From: Candidatus Sulfotelmatobacter sp.
GTDB lineage: Bacteria > Acidobacteriota > Terriglobia > Terriglobales > Acidobacteriaceae
Length of the DNA: 64,000 bases
Direction: 5' to 3'
Assembly (NCBI GenBank): GCA_025462865.1
Contig: JAOAPI010000087.1
Location: forward strand, 62,001 to 126,000
Shown: positions 1 to 7,493 of the stretch, piece by piece
Numbering within the stretch: the first letter of the stretch is position 1
Layout of the letters: each line of letters opens with the position of its first letter
Position numbers and translations under genes: made by a program
Notes under the pieces: generated by a model
Told to the model about the DNA's origin: nothing
What the model saw: the letters and a program-made list of their open reading frames with translations, nothing else
Database searches by the model: none

Positions 1-1
1 G

Positions 2-820
2 GTCGGCGCAAACCTCATGCTGCTGCTTATGAGTGTGCAGGAGGAAGAGTGGGATGATGTTGACCTCGCGATCCGACAATTCCAGGGGATGACGCAAGCC
101 ATAAAATTCTCGCCCAAGCCGGTAGTGGCGTCTGCATTCGGATTATGTCTGGGCGGGGGAACTGAAATCTCACTACACGCTGCGGCGCGCCAGCCGCACG
201 CCGAGCTTTACACGGGATTAGTGGAAGTGGGAGTGGGCTTGCTTCCTGGCGGCGGTGGATGCAAAGAAATGTTGCTACGCGCCGTCGATGGTGCCACTGC
301 CGCGCGAGGCGGCAAAGTTTCCGGCGACGCGCTCGTTGGGTCGATTGAGATGTTGGAGGCGATGAAGCGGGCGTTTGAAGCCATCGCCACGGCTAAGGTG
401 GCCACTTCTGCGCACGAAGCCCGTTCCCTCGGCTTTCTGAACAACAACGACCGCATCAGCATGAATCGGGAGCGCGTGCTGTCTGACGCCAAGGCTCGTG
501 CTCTCGAACTGGTACGCGCCGGGTACGAGCCACCTGTGCCTCGTATTGACATTCCTGCACCCGGCGAAAACCTTTTGGCAACGCTGAAGATGGGAGTACA
601 CCTCATGCGGCAGGGCGATTTCATCACCGACTATGAGGTAAAGCTGGGCGGCAAGATTGCTGAGGTTCTGTGCGGCGGCAATGTAACGCCTGGTATGCCG
701 GTGAGCGAACAGTACATTCTGGATTTGGAACGGGAGGGATTCAAATCTCTCTGCGGCGAGAAAAAGACTCAGGAGAGAATTCAGTACACGCTGAAGACGG
801 GGAAGACGCTCAGGAATTAA
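2..820 (+). CDS. 3-hydroxyacyl-CoA dehydrogenase / enoyl-CoA hydratase, C-terminal part (5' end outside window)
   Basis: The reading frame is open to the left edge (codons before the Met at 17 read V-G-A-N-L), so the gene starts upstream of the window. What remains is the enoyl-CoA hydratase-like (crotonase) half of a FadJ/FadB-type multifunctional protein. The GANL segment and GLCLGGGTE fit the oxyanion-hole region of the crotonase fold, and LLPGGGGCKE fits its active-site loop. The C-terminal LCGEKKTQERI tail is of the kind I associate with 3-hydroxyacyl-CoA dehydrogenases fused to crotonase domains; the NAD-binding half would lie upstream. It catalyses hydration and oxidation steps of fatty-acid beta-oxidation in the cytoplasm. 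The thiolase at 2792 and acyl-CoA dehydrogenase at 4627 on the same strand complete the pathway. Confidence 0.88.
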   Translation, partial: VGANLMLLLMSVQEEEWDDVDLAIRQFQGMTQAIKFSPKPVVASAFGLCLGGGTEISLHAAARQPHAELYTGLVEVGVGLLPGGGGCKEMLLRAVDGATAARGGKVSGDALVGSIEMLEAMKRAFEAIATAKVATSAHEARSLGFLNNNDRISMNRERVLSDAKARALELVRAGYEPPVPRIDIPAPGENLLATLKMGVHLMRQGDFITDYEVKLGGKIAEVLCGGNVTPGMPVSEQYILDLEREGFKSLCGEKKTQERIQYTLKTGKTLRN

Positions 821-917
821 CGACACCTTCCCAGATCATTTGCGCGGGACTTTTGCGACTCTTCTTCGTCTAAGCTGGGGCGGCGATCGTGAGAGCCGGA
901 CGTAACCGAAGGGAAAG

Positions 918-1676
918 ATGAAACCCATGAGATTCCGCCTGTCGCTTCTGATTCTCTTGAGCCTAAGCGTCGCCCACGCCAAGGAAGTCCGGAGCGGAGA
1001 GGACGTGTTGCGGGCGATGCACGATCGCTATGCCAAGTCGTGGTACAAAAACTTGACCTTCACTCAAAAAAGCACCACGTACAACGGCGATAAGACCATC
1101 AAAGTGGAAACCTGGTATGAGGCGTTGGAGTTGCCGGCTAAACTGCGCATTGATATTGGGCCTCCAAAAAATGGCGACGGATATCTAATGGTCGATGGAA
1201 CACTCACCATACTCAAGGAAGGCAAGGAGTCGGGTACGCGTCCCCTGGTGAACATGCTTCTGGTGTTGGGATTTGACGTGTATGGACAGTCTCCGGAGAC
1301 AACTGCCAATGTGGTGAAGGCCGAAGGCTACGACCTCAAGAAGGTTCACGAAGACACATGGGAGGGACAGGCGGTTTATGTCGTGGGTGCGGAAAAGGGC
1401 GATCTGAAGTCCAAGCAGTTCTGGGTGGAGAAGAAGCGGCTGCTATTTGTGCGCCTGTTTGAGCCGACGCAGGCTGATCCAAACAAATTTCAGGAAATTC
1501 GTTTTGAAGATTACCGCGAGATGGCCGGAGGATGGGTGGCGGCGCGAGTCGAGGTTTACGCGGACGAGAGAAAAGTGTTCAGCGAAGAATACTCGGACAT
1601 CCAAAGCAACGTGAAGCTCGACCCAGGCACGTTCGATCCCAAGCAATTCAACGCGACCCATTGGGAGAAGCCGTAA
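918..1676 (+). CDS. Secreted LolA-like outer-membrane lipoprotein-sorting family protein
   Basis: A 252-residue protein with a Sec signal peptide (about residues 1-21, MKPMRFRLSLLILLS then AHA-KE). The mature part alternates short beta strands (LTFTQKSTTY, KVETWYEAL, KLRIDI, QFWVEKKRLLFVR, EIRFEDYREM) in the way of the LolA/LolB/RseB half-barrel. A GGWVAARVEVY segment near the C-terminus is typical of DUF1571/LolA-like proteins. It probably acts in the periplasm on a lipid or lipoprotein, but no substrate can be named. A GAAGGGAAAG ribosome binding site precedes the ATG. It lies 97 bp after the beta-oxidation gene and may be in the same transcript. Assignment is to a fold family, not to LolA itself. 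Confidence 0.6.
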   Translation: MKPMRFRLSLLILLSLSVAHAKEVRSGEDVLRAMHDRYAKSWYKNLTFTQKSTTYNGDKTIKVETWYEALELPAKLRIDIGPPKNGDGYLMVDGTLTILKEGKESGTRPLVNMLLVLGFDVYGQSPETTANVVKAEGYDLKKVHEDTWEGQAVYVVGAEKGDLKSKQFWVEKKRLLFVRLFEPTQADPNKFQEIRFEDYREMAGGWVAARVEVYADERKVFSEEYSDIQSNVKLDPGTFDPKQFNATHWEKP

Positions 1677-1712
1677 TCTGGTGCTGCGTCGTCGGCTGCT
1701 ACAATCGCTCTC

Positions 1713-2285
1713 ATGCGAAGACCTCTCCTAGCTGCTGCTGCCGGGCTGTTCGTGTTCATCTCCATCTTTGGAACTTCACTGACAACTGCCCAAGGAAATA
1801 CTCAGAATGACTCTCCGCGAAAAGAGTCTGCTCCGGATGTTCCTGATTCAATTCAGGTTCCCGCCGGCGAAGAGGTAGTGCTGTTCGTGCACGCATCCGG
1901 CTCACAAATCTATGCGTGCCAAGCTGCTGCGGGAGATAGATTCGCCTGGGCTTTGAAAGGTCCTGAAGCTGACCTTCGCGATCGAAACGACAAAATGATT
2001 GGTCAACATTCTGCAGGTCCGACCTGGAAGCTCAAGGACGGCAGCGAGGTTTCTGGCAAGGCCGCGGCGCAAGTGGACTCTCTCGATGCGGACTCCATTC
2101 CATGGTTGCTGGTGAAGGTCGCAAACAACTCGGGAAAAGGGGCGCTATCGAAAGTGACGAGCATACAGCGAGTCCACACCAAGGGTGGAAAGCCTCCAGC
2201 GGAAGGTTGCGACGCAGCACATCACGACGCGGAATCGAAGAGCAGTTACACCGCAGACTATTATTTCTACGCTCCGGGTAAATGA
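1713..2285 (+). CDS. Secreted DUF3455-type protein
   Basis: A 190-residue protein with an N-terminal signal peptide (MRRPLLAAAAGLFVFIS, cleavage near TTAQG). The mature region matches the pattern I know as DUF3455: PDSIQVPAGEEVVLFVHASGSQIYAC at the start, an FAWALKGPEADL segment, GPTWKLKDGSEVSGK, and a late IPWLLVKVANNSGKG block. Members are small exported proteins of unknown function found in Acidobacteria, Proteobacteria and some fungi. Two Cys residues (in YACQ and EGCDAAHH) could form a disulfide. It begins 36 bp after the LolA-like gene and is probably co-transcribed with it. Confidence 0.75.
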   Translation: MRRPLLAAAAGLFVFISIFGTSLTTAQGNTQNDSPRKESAPDVPDSIQVPAGEEVVLFVHASGSQIYACQAAAGDRFAWALKGPEADLRDRNDKMIGQHSAGPTWKLKDGSEVSGKAAAQVDSLDADSIPWLLVKVANNSGKGALSKVTSIQRVHTKGGKPPAEGCDAAHHDAESKSSYTADYYFYAPGK

Positions 2286-2308
2286 AACCAACTGAATATC
2301 GTCTTTGA

Positions 2309-2488
2309 ATGAAGGTTCGTGACGTAATCAAACGGTTGGAAGCGGATGGGTGGCGGCTCGCCCGCGCCAAAGGCAGTCATCGGCAATATCATCATTCGGC
2401 GAAGCCGGGTACCGTTACCGTCGCGGGACATCCGTCAGTAGACATTCCGCCCGGAACGTTGAACAATATCCTCAAGCAGGCGGGGTAA
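2309..2488 (+). CDS. hicA: HicA-family mRNA interferase toxin (59 aa)
   Basis: A 59-codon ORF from ATG 2309 to TAA 2488. It reads MKVRDVIKRLEADGWRL, then RAKGSHRQYHH, then VTVAGHPSVDIPPGTL and NNILKQAG. This is the complete HicA fold: an alpha-beta-beta-beta-alpha double-stranded-RNA-binding-like domain with the catalytic His in the GSHRQY element. HicA toxins cleave mRNA when free of HicB. The HicB-like ORF starts 2 bp after the stop, giving the standard hicA-hicB order. The pair sits inside a beta-oxidation locus, suggesting insertion of a small toxin-antitoxin cassette. Confidence 0.88.
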   Translation: MKVRDVIKRLEADGWRLARAKGSHRQYHHSAKPGTVTVAGHPSVDIPPGTLNNILKQAG

Positions 2489-2489
2489 A

Positions 2490-2696
2490 GTGAAATATCT
2501 TGTCATTTACGAAAAGTCGCCGACGGGTTGGGGAGCCTATGCGCCGGACCTTCCGGGCCTGGGTGTCGCTGGTACGACGCTCGATGAGGTAAAGGAACTC
2601 ATTCGCGAAGCCATGGAGTTTCATCTTGAAGGTATGCGGCAGCATGGCGACCCAATTCCCGCGCCCAGCGCTACAACGGAATACATCACGGTTTGA
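2490..2696 (+). CDS. hicB: HicB-family antitoxin (68 aa)
   Basis: A short HicB protein that starts with GTG at 2490, one base after the hicA stop. The N-terminal partial RNase H-like fold is clear: KYLVIYEKSPTGWGAYAPDL, PGLGVAGTTLDEVKELI, REAMEFHLEGM, then PIPAPSATTEYITV. It would bind and neutralise HicA. At 68 residues it has no C-terminal HTH or RHH DNA-binding domain, so autoregulation by this protein alone is doubtful. The tight spacing implies translational coupling to hicA. Confidence 0.9.
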   Translation: MKYLVIYEKSPTGWGAYAPDLPGLGVAGTTLDEVKELIREAMEFHLEGMRQHGDPIPAPSATTEYITV

Positions 2697-2791
2697 TTCC
2701 GTTGTTGGTTATAGTCGAGCGTGAACCGCACCGCAGACCGTAAGCATCAAAGATACGACTAGATACTGTCGAGGGGAAATCGAGAATTATC

Positions 2792-3970
2792 ATGCGTGAA
2801 GTCGTAATCGCTTCCTCAGTTCGTACTCCTGTAGGACGCGCCTACAAGGGCACCCTCCGCGCCACTCGTCCCGATGAACTGGCTGCCATCGCAATCAAAG
2901 GCGCATTGGAGCGCGTGCCGCAACTCGATCCTAAAGAAATTGAAGACGTAATCCTCGGCTGCGCCATGCCCGAGGCGGAGCAGGGGATGAACGTGGCTCG
3001 CATCGCCTCGCTGCGCGCGGGGCTGCCAGTCGAAGTTTCGGCTCTAACCATCAACCGCTTCTGTTCGTCGGGGTTGCAGGCAATCGCGATGGCGGCCGAA
3101 CGGATCATGAGCGGTGGGGCAGAGGCGATTGTCGCCGGCGGTACAGAGTCGATGACGATGATTCCGATGGGCGGTCATAAGGTTTCGCCCAATCCCTGGC
3201 TCGTTAATAATTATCCTGACGCATATCTCAACATGGGGCTGACCGCCGAGCGCGTCGGGCAGCGATTCGGGATAACGCGCGAGGCAGCGGACGAATTTTC
3301 TTTGCGAAGCCATCAGAAGGCGCTGGCCGCGATTCAGTCTGGAAAATTCGACGAAGAACTGGTGCCTGTTCCAGTGAGCTTTACTGCTCCGAATGGGTCG
3401 AAGCCCAAGCGGCAGGAAATCGTTTTTAAAATGGACGAGGGACCGCGCGCCGACACTTCGCTCGAAGCGTTGCTCTCGTTGAAGCCCGCATTCCACGTGA
3501 AGGGTACGGTAACTGCGGGAAACTCTTCGCAGATGTCTGACGGTGCGGCGGCGGCGGTAGTGATGTCGGCGGAGCGGGCGAAGGCGCTAGGCATCAAGCC
3601 ACTCGCACGTTACGTTTCATTCGCGACCGCTGGATACAAGCCTGAGGAAATGGGACTGGGGCCGGTGTTCGCCATTCCGAAGGCCTTGAAGATGGCAGGA
3701 TTGAAACTCTCCGACATCGACGTGATTGAGTTGAACGAGGCCTTTGCCGCTCAGTCGCTGGCAGTAATCAAGGAAGCAGGGATCGATCCGGAGAAAGTAA
3801 ATCCTAACGGTGGCGCGATCGCGTTGGGACATCCTCTGGGATGTACGGGAGCCAAGCTGACGGCAACGATCATTCGCGAACTCAAGCGACACAACGAGCG
3901 CTACGGCATGGTCACCATGTGCGTTGGCGGGGGCATGGGTGCGGCGGGCATTTTCGAAAATCTTAGTTAA
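2792..3970 (+). CDS. Acetyl-CoA C-acyltransferase (thiolase)
   Basis: A full-length 392-residue thiolase performing the last step of beta-oxidation, or acetoacetyl-CoA formation in reverse. The nucleophilic Cys91 is in [12 protein letters not shown]. The NEAFAAQ loop, His347 in [14 protein letters not shown] and Cys377 in [12 protein letters not shown] complete the active site. A GAGGGGAAA ribosome binding site precedes the ATG at 2792. Expected substrate is a 3-ketoacyl-CoA, judging from the neighbouring hydratase/dehydrogenase and acyl-CoA dehydrogenase. The stop codon is embedded in the left arm of the palindromic repeat that begins at 3967. Confidence 0.95.
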   Translation: MREVVIASSVRTPVGRAYKGTLRATRPDELAAIAIKGALERVPQLDPKEIEDVILGCAMPEAEQGMNVARIASLRAGLPVEVSALTINRFCSSGLQAIAMAAERIMSGGAEAIVAGGTESMTMIPMGGHKVSPNPWLVNNYPDAYLNMGLTAERVGQRFGITREAADEFSLRSHQKALAAIQSGKFDEELVPVPVSFTAPNGSKPKRQEIVFKMDEGPRADTSLEALLSLKPAFHVKGTVTAGNSSQMSDGAAAAVVMSAERAKALGIKPLARYVSFATAGYKPEEMGLGPVFAIPKALKMAGLKLSDIDVIELNEAFAAQSLAVIKEAGIDPEKVNPNGGAIALGHPLGCTGAKLTATIIRELKRHNERYGMVTMCVGGGMGAAGIFENLS

Positions 3971-4048
3971 CCACGAAGGACCCGAAGGTTCACGAAATCT
4001 CCGGTAAATAAGATTCCCTTTGTGGACCTTAGTGTCCTTTGTGGTTAA
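3967..4048. repeat. Long imperfect palindrome A (3' of thiolase, left of GxxExxY gene)
   Basis: The left arm 3967-3997 begins TTAACCACGAAGGACCCG. The right arm 4018-4048 ends GTGTCCTTTGTGGTTAA. The right arm's reverse complement matches the left in about 25 of 31 positions, with a 20-bp loop. The left arm includes the thiolase stop codon. Transcribed, it would form a long hairpin, so it could act as a terminator or mRNA-stabilising end. Element B at 4543 is the same family and lies on the other side of the GxxExxY gene. Confidence 0.85.
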
Positions 4049-4122
4049 TTATTTTGTGGATTCTGTGACGGATAACCTGGACTTCCAAACGGCGTTTCGA
4101 TACCGCTGAATCTGGAGGTTCT

Positions 4123-4533
4123 ATGGCCACCGTTCCGATCAGGAGTTTCACCGCCCAGCAGGTCAGCCACGCCGTCATCACCGCTGCTATGAAGGTCCAC
4201 ACCGAACTGGGGCCTGGGTTGCTGGAAAGCACCTACACAGCTTGTTTGCAGTTTGAGCTCGCGCAAGCGGGAGTCCAAGGCGTCACCCAAGTGGGACTTC
4301 CTGTCGTCTACTGCCAGGTGAAGCTCGAACTCGGCTACCGGATGGATTTGCTGGTTGAGGACCTCGTGGTAGTGGAAATCAAGTCGGTTGAGGCTATCTC
4401 ACCCGTCCATCAGGCCCAAATACTTTCGTACCTCAAGCTTAGTGGCAAATCCATCGGATTGCTTATAAACTTCAATGTTGTGCATCTGAAAGACGGTATC
4501 AGGCGCTTCGTAAACGGCACGAACTGGAAATAA
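4123..4533 (+). CDS. GxxExxY protein, PD-(D/E)XK nuclease-fold
   Basis: A 136-residue protein with the family-naming motif G32-L-L-E35-S-T-Y38. It also has a PD-(D/E)XK-like core: Asp75 in RMDLLV, then Glu85 and Lys87 in VVVEIKSVE, followed by the helix HQAQILSYLKLSG and the strand GLLINFNV. The biochemical role of this family is not established, as far as I know. A GGAGG ribosome binding site lies before the ATG at 4123. The gene is bracketed by two related palindromes (3967-4048 and 4543-4615), so gene plus repeats form a unit of about 650 bp inserted between thiolase and acyl-CoA dehydrogenase. Confidence 0.9.
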   Translation: MATVPIRSFTAQQVSHAVITAAMKVHTELGPGLLESTYTACLQFELAQAGVQGVTQVGLPVVYCQVKLELGYRMDLLVEDLVVVEIKSVEAISPVHQAQILSYLKLSGKSIGLLINFNVVHLKDGIRRFVNGTNWK

Positions 4534-4542
4534 AAAACAATA

Positions 4543-4615
4543 AACCACCAAGGACACAAAGTTACACGAGGTTAGAGCGGGATCTCCTTTGTGAACCTTC
4601 GTGTCCTTCGTGGTT
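4543..4615. repeat. Long imperfect palindrome B (right of GxxExxY gene)
   Basis: The left arm 4543-4571 begins AACCACCAAGGACACAAAG. The right arm 4585-4615 ends with CGTGTCCTTCGTGGTT. The arms pair imperfectly around a loop of about 13 bp. The sequence is the same family as element A at 3967. It stands between the GxxExxY stop and the start of the acyl-CoA dehydrogenase, 12 bp upstream of that ATG, so a hairpin here could affect its translation. Confidence 0.82.
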
Positions 4616-4626
4616 GAAAGGTTTCG

Positions 4627-6426
4627 ATGGCTACCACCACAGCAGTTCCCAAAGCCAGAATCTCAGGCGGCAGCTTTCTGCTTGAATCCCGGAGAACCGA
4701 CGAAGTCTTCACCCCCGAGGACTTCACCGAGCAGCAGCTGCTGATCGGGCAGACGGCGGAAGAATTCACGGTCAACGAAATCCTACCCAATGTGGAGAAG
4801 ATGGAGCACAAAGACTTTTCCATTTCCCGCGATCTGCTGAAAAAGGCCGGAGACCTTGGCTTGAGTGGCGTGGAAATTCCGGAAGCTTACGGCGGCCTCG
4901 AAATGGATAAGGTAACCGCCGCCGTGATCGCGGACCACATTGCCCAGTATGCCGGCTTCGCGACCACGTGGGGCGCGCACAGCGGCATTGGAATGCTGCC
5001 GCTGGTTTATTTCGGCACCGAGGAACAGAAAAAGAAATATCTGCCGCGGCTGGCTGCCGGCGAAATTGTCGGCGCGTACGCGTTGTCTGAGGCGTCTTCT
5101 GGTTCCGATGCGCTCAATTGCCGGGCGCGTGCTCAACTCAGCCCTGATGGCAAGCACTACATCTTGAACGGCGAAAAGATGTGGATTACCAACGCGGGCT
5201 TCGCCGATCTGTTCACTGTGTTTGCCAAAATCGACGGCGAGAAGTTCACAGCGTTTTTAGTGGAGAGAACCTTTCCCGGATTTTCCGTTGGCGGCGAGGA
5301 ACATAAGCTGGGTATCCGCGGGTCTTCTACGTGTCCCATCATTCTGAATGACTGCAAGGTGCCGGCGGAAAATCTGCTGGGCGACATTGGTAAGGGTCAC
5401 ATCATCGCCTTCAATATTCTGAATATCGGCAGGTTCAAGCTGGGCGCCATGTGCGTAGGCGGAGGACGGGTATCGCTGCAACAGGCAATTGGCTACGCCA
5501 GGCAGCGCAAAGCTTTCAACAAAGTGATTGCCGACTTCGGTTTGGTGCGCGAGAAGATCGCGAATATGGCGGCAATGATTTACGTAGGCGAATCGCTCGT
5601 CTACCGTACCGTGGGCATGATGGACAGCGCGCTCAGCGAGGTCGACAAATCCGGCGTCGACGCGATGAAGGAAACGCGCAAAGCCATTGAGGAGTACGCG
5701 GTCGAGTGTTCCATCATCAAAGTGTGGGCTTCAGAAATGGTCGATTATGTAGTCGATGAGACCTTGCAAATTTATGGGGGTTACGGTTTCGTCGAGGAAT
5801 ATCCCGCTGAGCGCGCCTACCGCGACGCCCGCATCAACCGGATCTTTGAGGGTACCAACGAAATCAACCGGCTCATCATTACAGGCTTCTTGCTGAAGCG
5901 CGCCATGAGCGGACAGCTGCCGCTGATGCCGGCGATCAAGAAATTGATGGACGAAGTGCTCTCTGGCCCCTCGATGAGCGACGATTTTGAAGGGCCGCTT
6001 GCCGATGAACGCAAACTGGTTGGACAGGCCAAAAAGCTTGGCTTGTTCGCCGCCGGAGCGGCTACGCAGAAATATATGCAGGCGATCCAGGATCAGCAGG
6101 AGATCATGGGCGCCATCGCCGACATGACCATTGAAGCCTACGCCATGGAATCGGCGGTGCTGCGCGCGCAAAAAATTGCGGAAACGAAAGGCGAAGCGGC
6201 AGCCGCTCTTCCAATTGCTATGACGCGTGTTTATCTCACGCAAGCGATGGAGAAAGTTGAGTCTGCCGCAAAGAAAGTAATCGCCGCCGTGGCCGATGGC
6301 GACATGTTGCGGACGCAACTTGCAATTCTTCGTCGTCTGGCAAAATACGAACCGTTCAATACCATCGAACTGCGACAGCAGATCGCGCAGAAAGTCATCG
6401 AACGGGGGAAGTATACGCTGGCCTAA
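4627..6426 (+). CDS. Acyl-CoA dehydrogenase (long, 599 aa)
   Basis: An FAD-dependent acyl-CoA dehydrogenase catalysing the first step of beta-oxidation. Visible blocks are the N-terminal helical domain (EFTVNEILPNVEKMEHKD), the substrate/FAD region AYALSEASSGSDA and KMWITNAGFADLF, the DRxRF-like QRKAFNKVIADF block, and QIYGGYGFVEEYPAER. RIFEGTNEINR follows, with the catalytic Glu of the EGT motif. At 599 residues it exceeds the usual 380. The extra C-terminal helical region (about 430-599) is like that of very-long-chain/ACAD9-type enzymes, suggesting long-chain substrates. It follows palindrome B by 11 bp. Confidence 0.93.
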   Translation: MATTTAVPKARISGGSFLLESRRTDEVFTPEDFTEQQLLIGQTAEEFTVNEILPNVEKMEHKDFSISRDLLKKAGDLGLSGVEIPEAYGGLEMDKVTAAVIADHIAQYAGFATTWGAHSGIGMLPLVYFGTEEQKKKYLPRLAAGEIVGAYALSEASSGSDALNCRARAQLSPDGKHYILNGEKMWITNAGFADLFTVFAKIDGEKFTAFLVERTFPGFSVGGEEHKLGIRGSSTCPIILNDCKVPAENLLGDIGKGHIIAFNILNIGRFKLGAMCVGGGRVSLQQAIGYARQRKAFNKVIADFGLVREKIANMAAMIYVGESLVYRTVGMMDSALSEVDKSGVDAMKETRKAIEEYAVECSIIKVWASEMVDYVVDETLQIYGGYGFVEEYPAERAYRDARINRIFEGTNEINRLIITGFLLKRAMSGQLPLMPAIKKLMDEVLSGPSMSDDFEGPLADERKLVGQAKKLGLFAAGAATQKYMQAIQDQQEIMGAIADMTIEAYAMESAVLRAQKIAETKGEAAAALPIAMTRVYLTQAMEKVESAAKKVIAAVADGDMLRTQLAILRRLAKYEPFNTIELRQQIAQKVIERGKYTLA

Positions 6427-6431
6427 GATCC

Positions 6432-6486
6432 TTAACCACAGGGGTCACGGAGGACACAGGGTAATTCAACTGTGACCTCTGGTCAG
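6432..6486. repeat. Imperfect palindrome C between convergent genes
   Basis: The left part reads TTAACCACAGGGGTCACGG and the right part CTGTGACCTCTGGTCAG, pairing imperfectly around a central AT-rich loop. It is a relative of elements A and B, sharing the AACCAC...GGACAC pattern, but with a CACAGGG-type core. It lies just after the acyl-CoA dehydrogenase stop and overlaps the 3' end of the convergent small gene at 6483, so it could serve as a bidirectional terminator. Confidence 0.6.
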
Positions 6487-6788
6487 TCCTTCTTCAGTTC
6501 TTCCATCACGCTCTGGATTAGTTCTTTCGCGTCGGTGAGGCTCTTCATGATGATCCGGATGTCCATTACTGGCTTGCCCGGCCAGCGCTGGCTCTGACAG
6601 TAGACGCCGTGCTGTCCCACTAGCGCCATTGCGTCCGTGATGGTGTCCATCGTCACAGCTAGGCGCCCGCGCGGCACGCCCATCATGGTTTCGTAGTGCT
6701 CCAGTTCTTCCTGCTTGTCGTCGAATACCGCCATGCAGCGATTGTAACTGTTGCCGCAATTGAGGCATAATTGCAGCTCTGCTGACAT
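6483..6788 (-). CDS. Small hypothetical protein with N-terminal Cys pair
   Basis: A 101-residue protein I do not recognise. The N-terminus has CLNCGNSYNRC, which could be a metal-binding or redox Cys cluster. Most of the rest looks alpha-helical (DDKQEELEHYETMM, MKSLTDAKELIQSVMEELKK). An AAGGG ribosome binding site precedes the ATG at 6788, and a GVPRGRLAVTMDTITDAMALVGQ block looks like a real folded segment. It is convergent with the acyl-CoA dehydrogenase. Function unknown. Confidence 0.65.
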   Translation of the reverse strand: MSAELQLCLNCGNSYNRCMAVFDDKQEELEHYETMMGVPRGRLAVTMDTITDAMALVGQHGVYCQSQRWPGKPVMDIRIIMKSLTDAKELIQSVMEELKKD

Positions 6789-6847
6789 ATCCCTTTCAGC
6801 CGCGTCTAAAGTTCTTAGTCACTGCAGAGAATTCAAAAGGAGACTCC

Positions 6848-7381
6848 ATGAAGAAACGAATCGCCCTTGCTTCGCTTGTGGCCCTGCTACTTTCTAGCGC
6901 TGCATTCGCTCAGATGGGGGGCGGAGCACGTCCCAGCCCGGCTGCCTCAGCCACCTGCGATCTGGGCGGGGGCAAAACGGTTAAGACGGATTACTCCAGC
7001 CCGCGCGTGAAAGGACGAAAGATTTACGGAGAACTGGTGCCCTTCGGGCAGGTCTGGCGCACAGGCGCGAATGAAGCTTCAACTTTCGTTGCCAGCGCGG
7101 ACGTGGTCGTAGGCGGCAAGACCGTGCCAGCGGGCAGCTATACCATCTTCACGGTTCCCAACGCCGACAAGTGGACGCTGATCATCAACAAGAAGAATGG
7201 GGAGTGGGGCATTCCTTACAAGTATGAAAGCGATGAACTCGCCCGCGTAGATATGAAGGTCTCAAAGCTGCCGTCGCCAGTGGAAAATTTTACGATTTCC
7301 TACAAAAAGTCGGGCAACGGCTGCACGATGCAAATTGATTGGGAAAACACGCGCGCATCGGTGGACATCACAGCGAAGTGA
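6848..7381 (+). CDS. Secreted DUF2911 protein
   Basis: A 177-residue exported protein with a signal peptide (MKKRIALASLVALLLSS, cleavage after AFA). The mature part matches the DUF2911 pattern: SSPRVKGRKIYGELVPFGQVWRTGANEAS, then KTVPAGSYTIFTVP, then WTLIINKKNGEWG. The C-terminal half ends with a beta strand MQIDWENTRASVDI. Function is unknown, but these proteins are common in Acidobacteria and Bacteroidetes. An AAAAGGAG ribosome binding site precedes the ATG. It is monocistronic as far as can be seen. Confidence 0.85.
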   Translation: MKKRIALASLVALLLSSAAFAQMGGGARPSPAASATCDLGGGKTVKTDYSSPRVKGRKIYGELVPFGQVWRTGANEASTFVASADVVVGGKTVPAGSYTIFTVPNADKWTLIINKKNGEWGIPYKYESDELARVDMKVSKLPSPVENFTISYKKSGNGCTMQIDWENTRASVDITAK

Positions 7382-7493
7382 CGGCCAGGTCGTAAGATCG
7401 CGAGAATTGTTGATCGTTGATTGGTACCCTTCTGGACCTCAAGCAGTGCTGGGAGGGTTCTTTAATCAACAATCAAAAGTTAGCAATCAAAAC

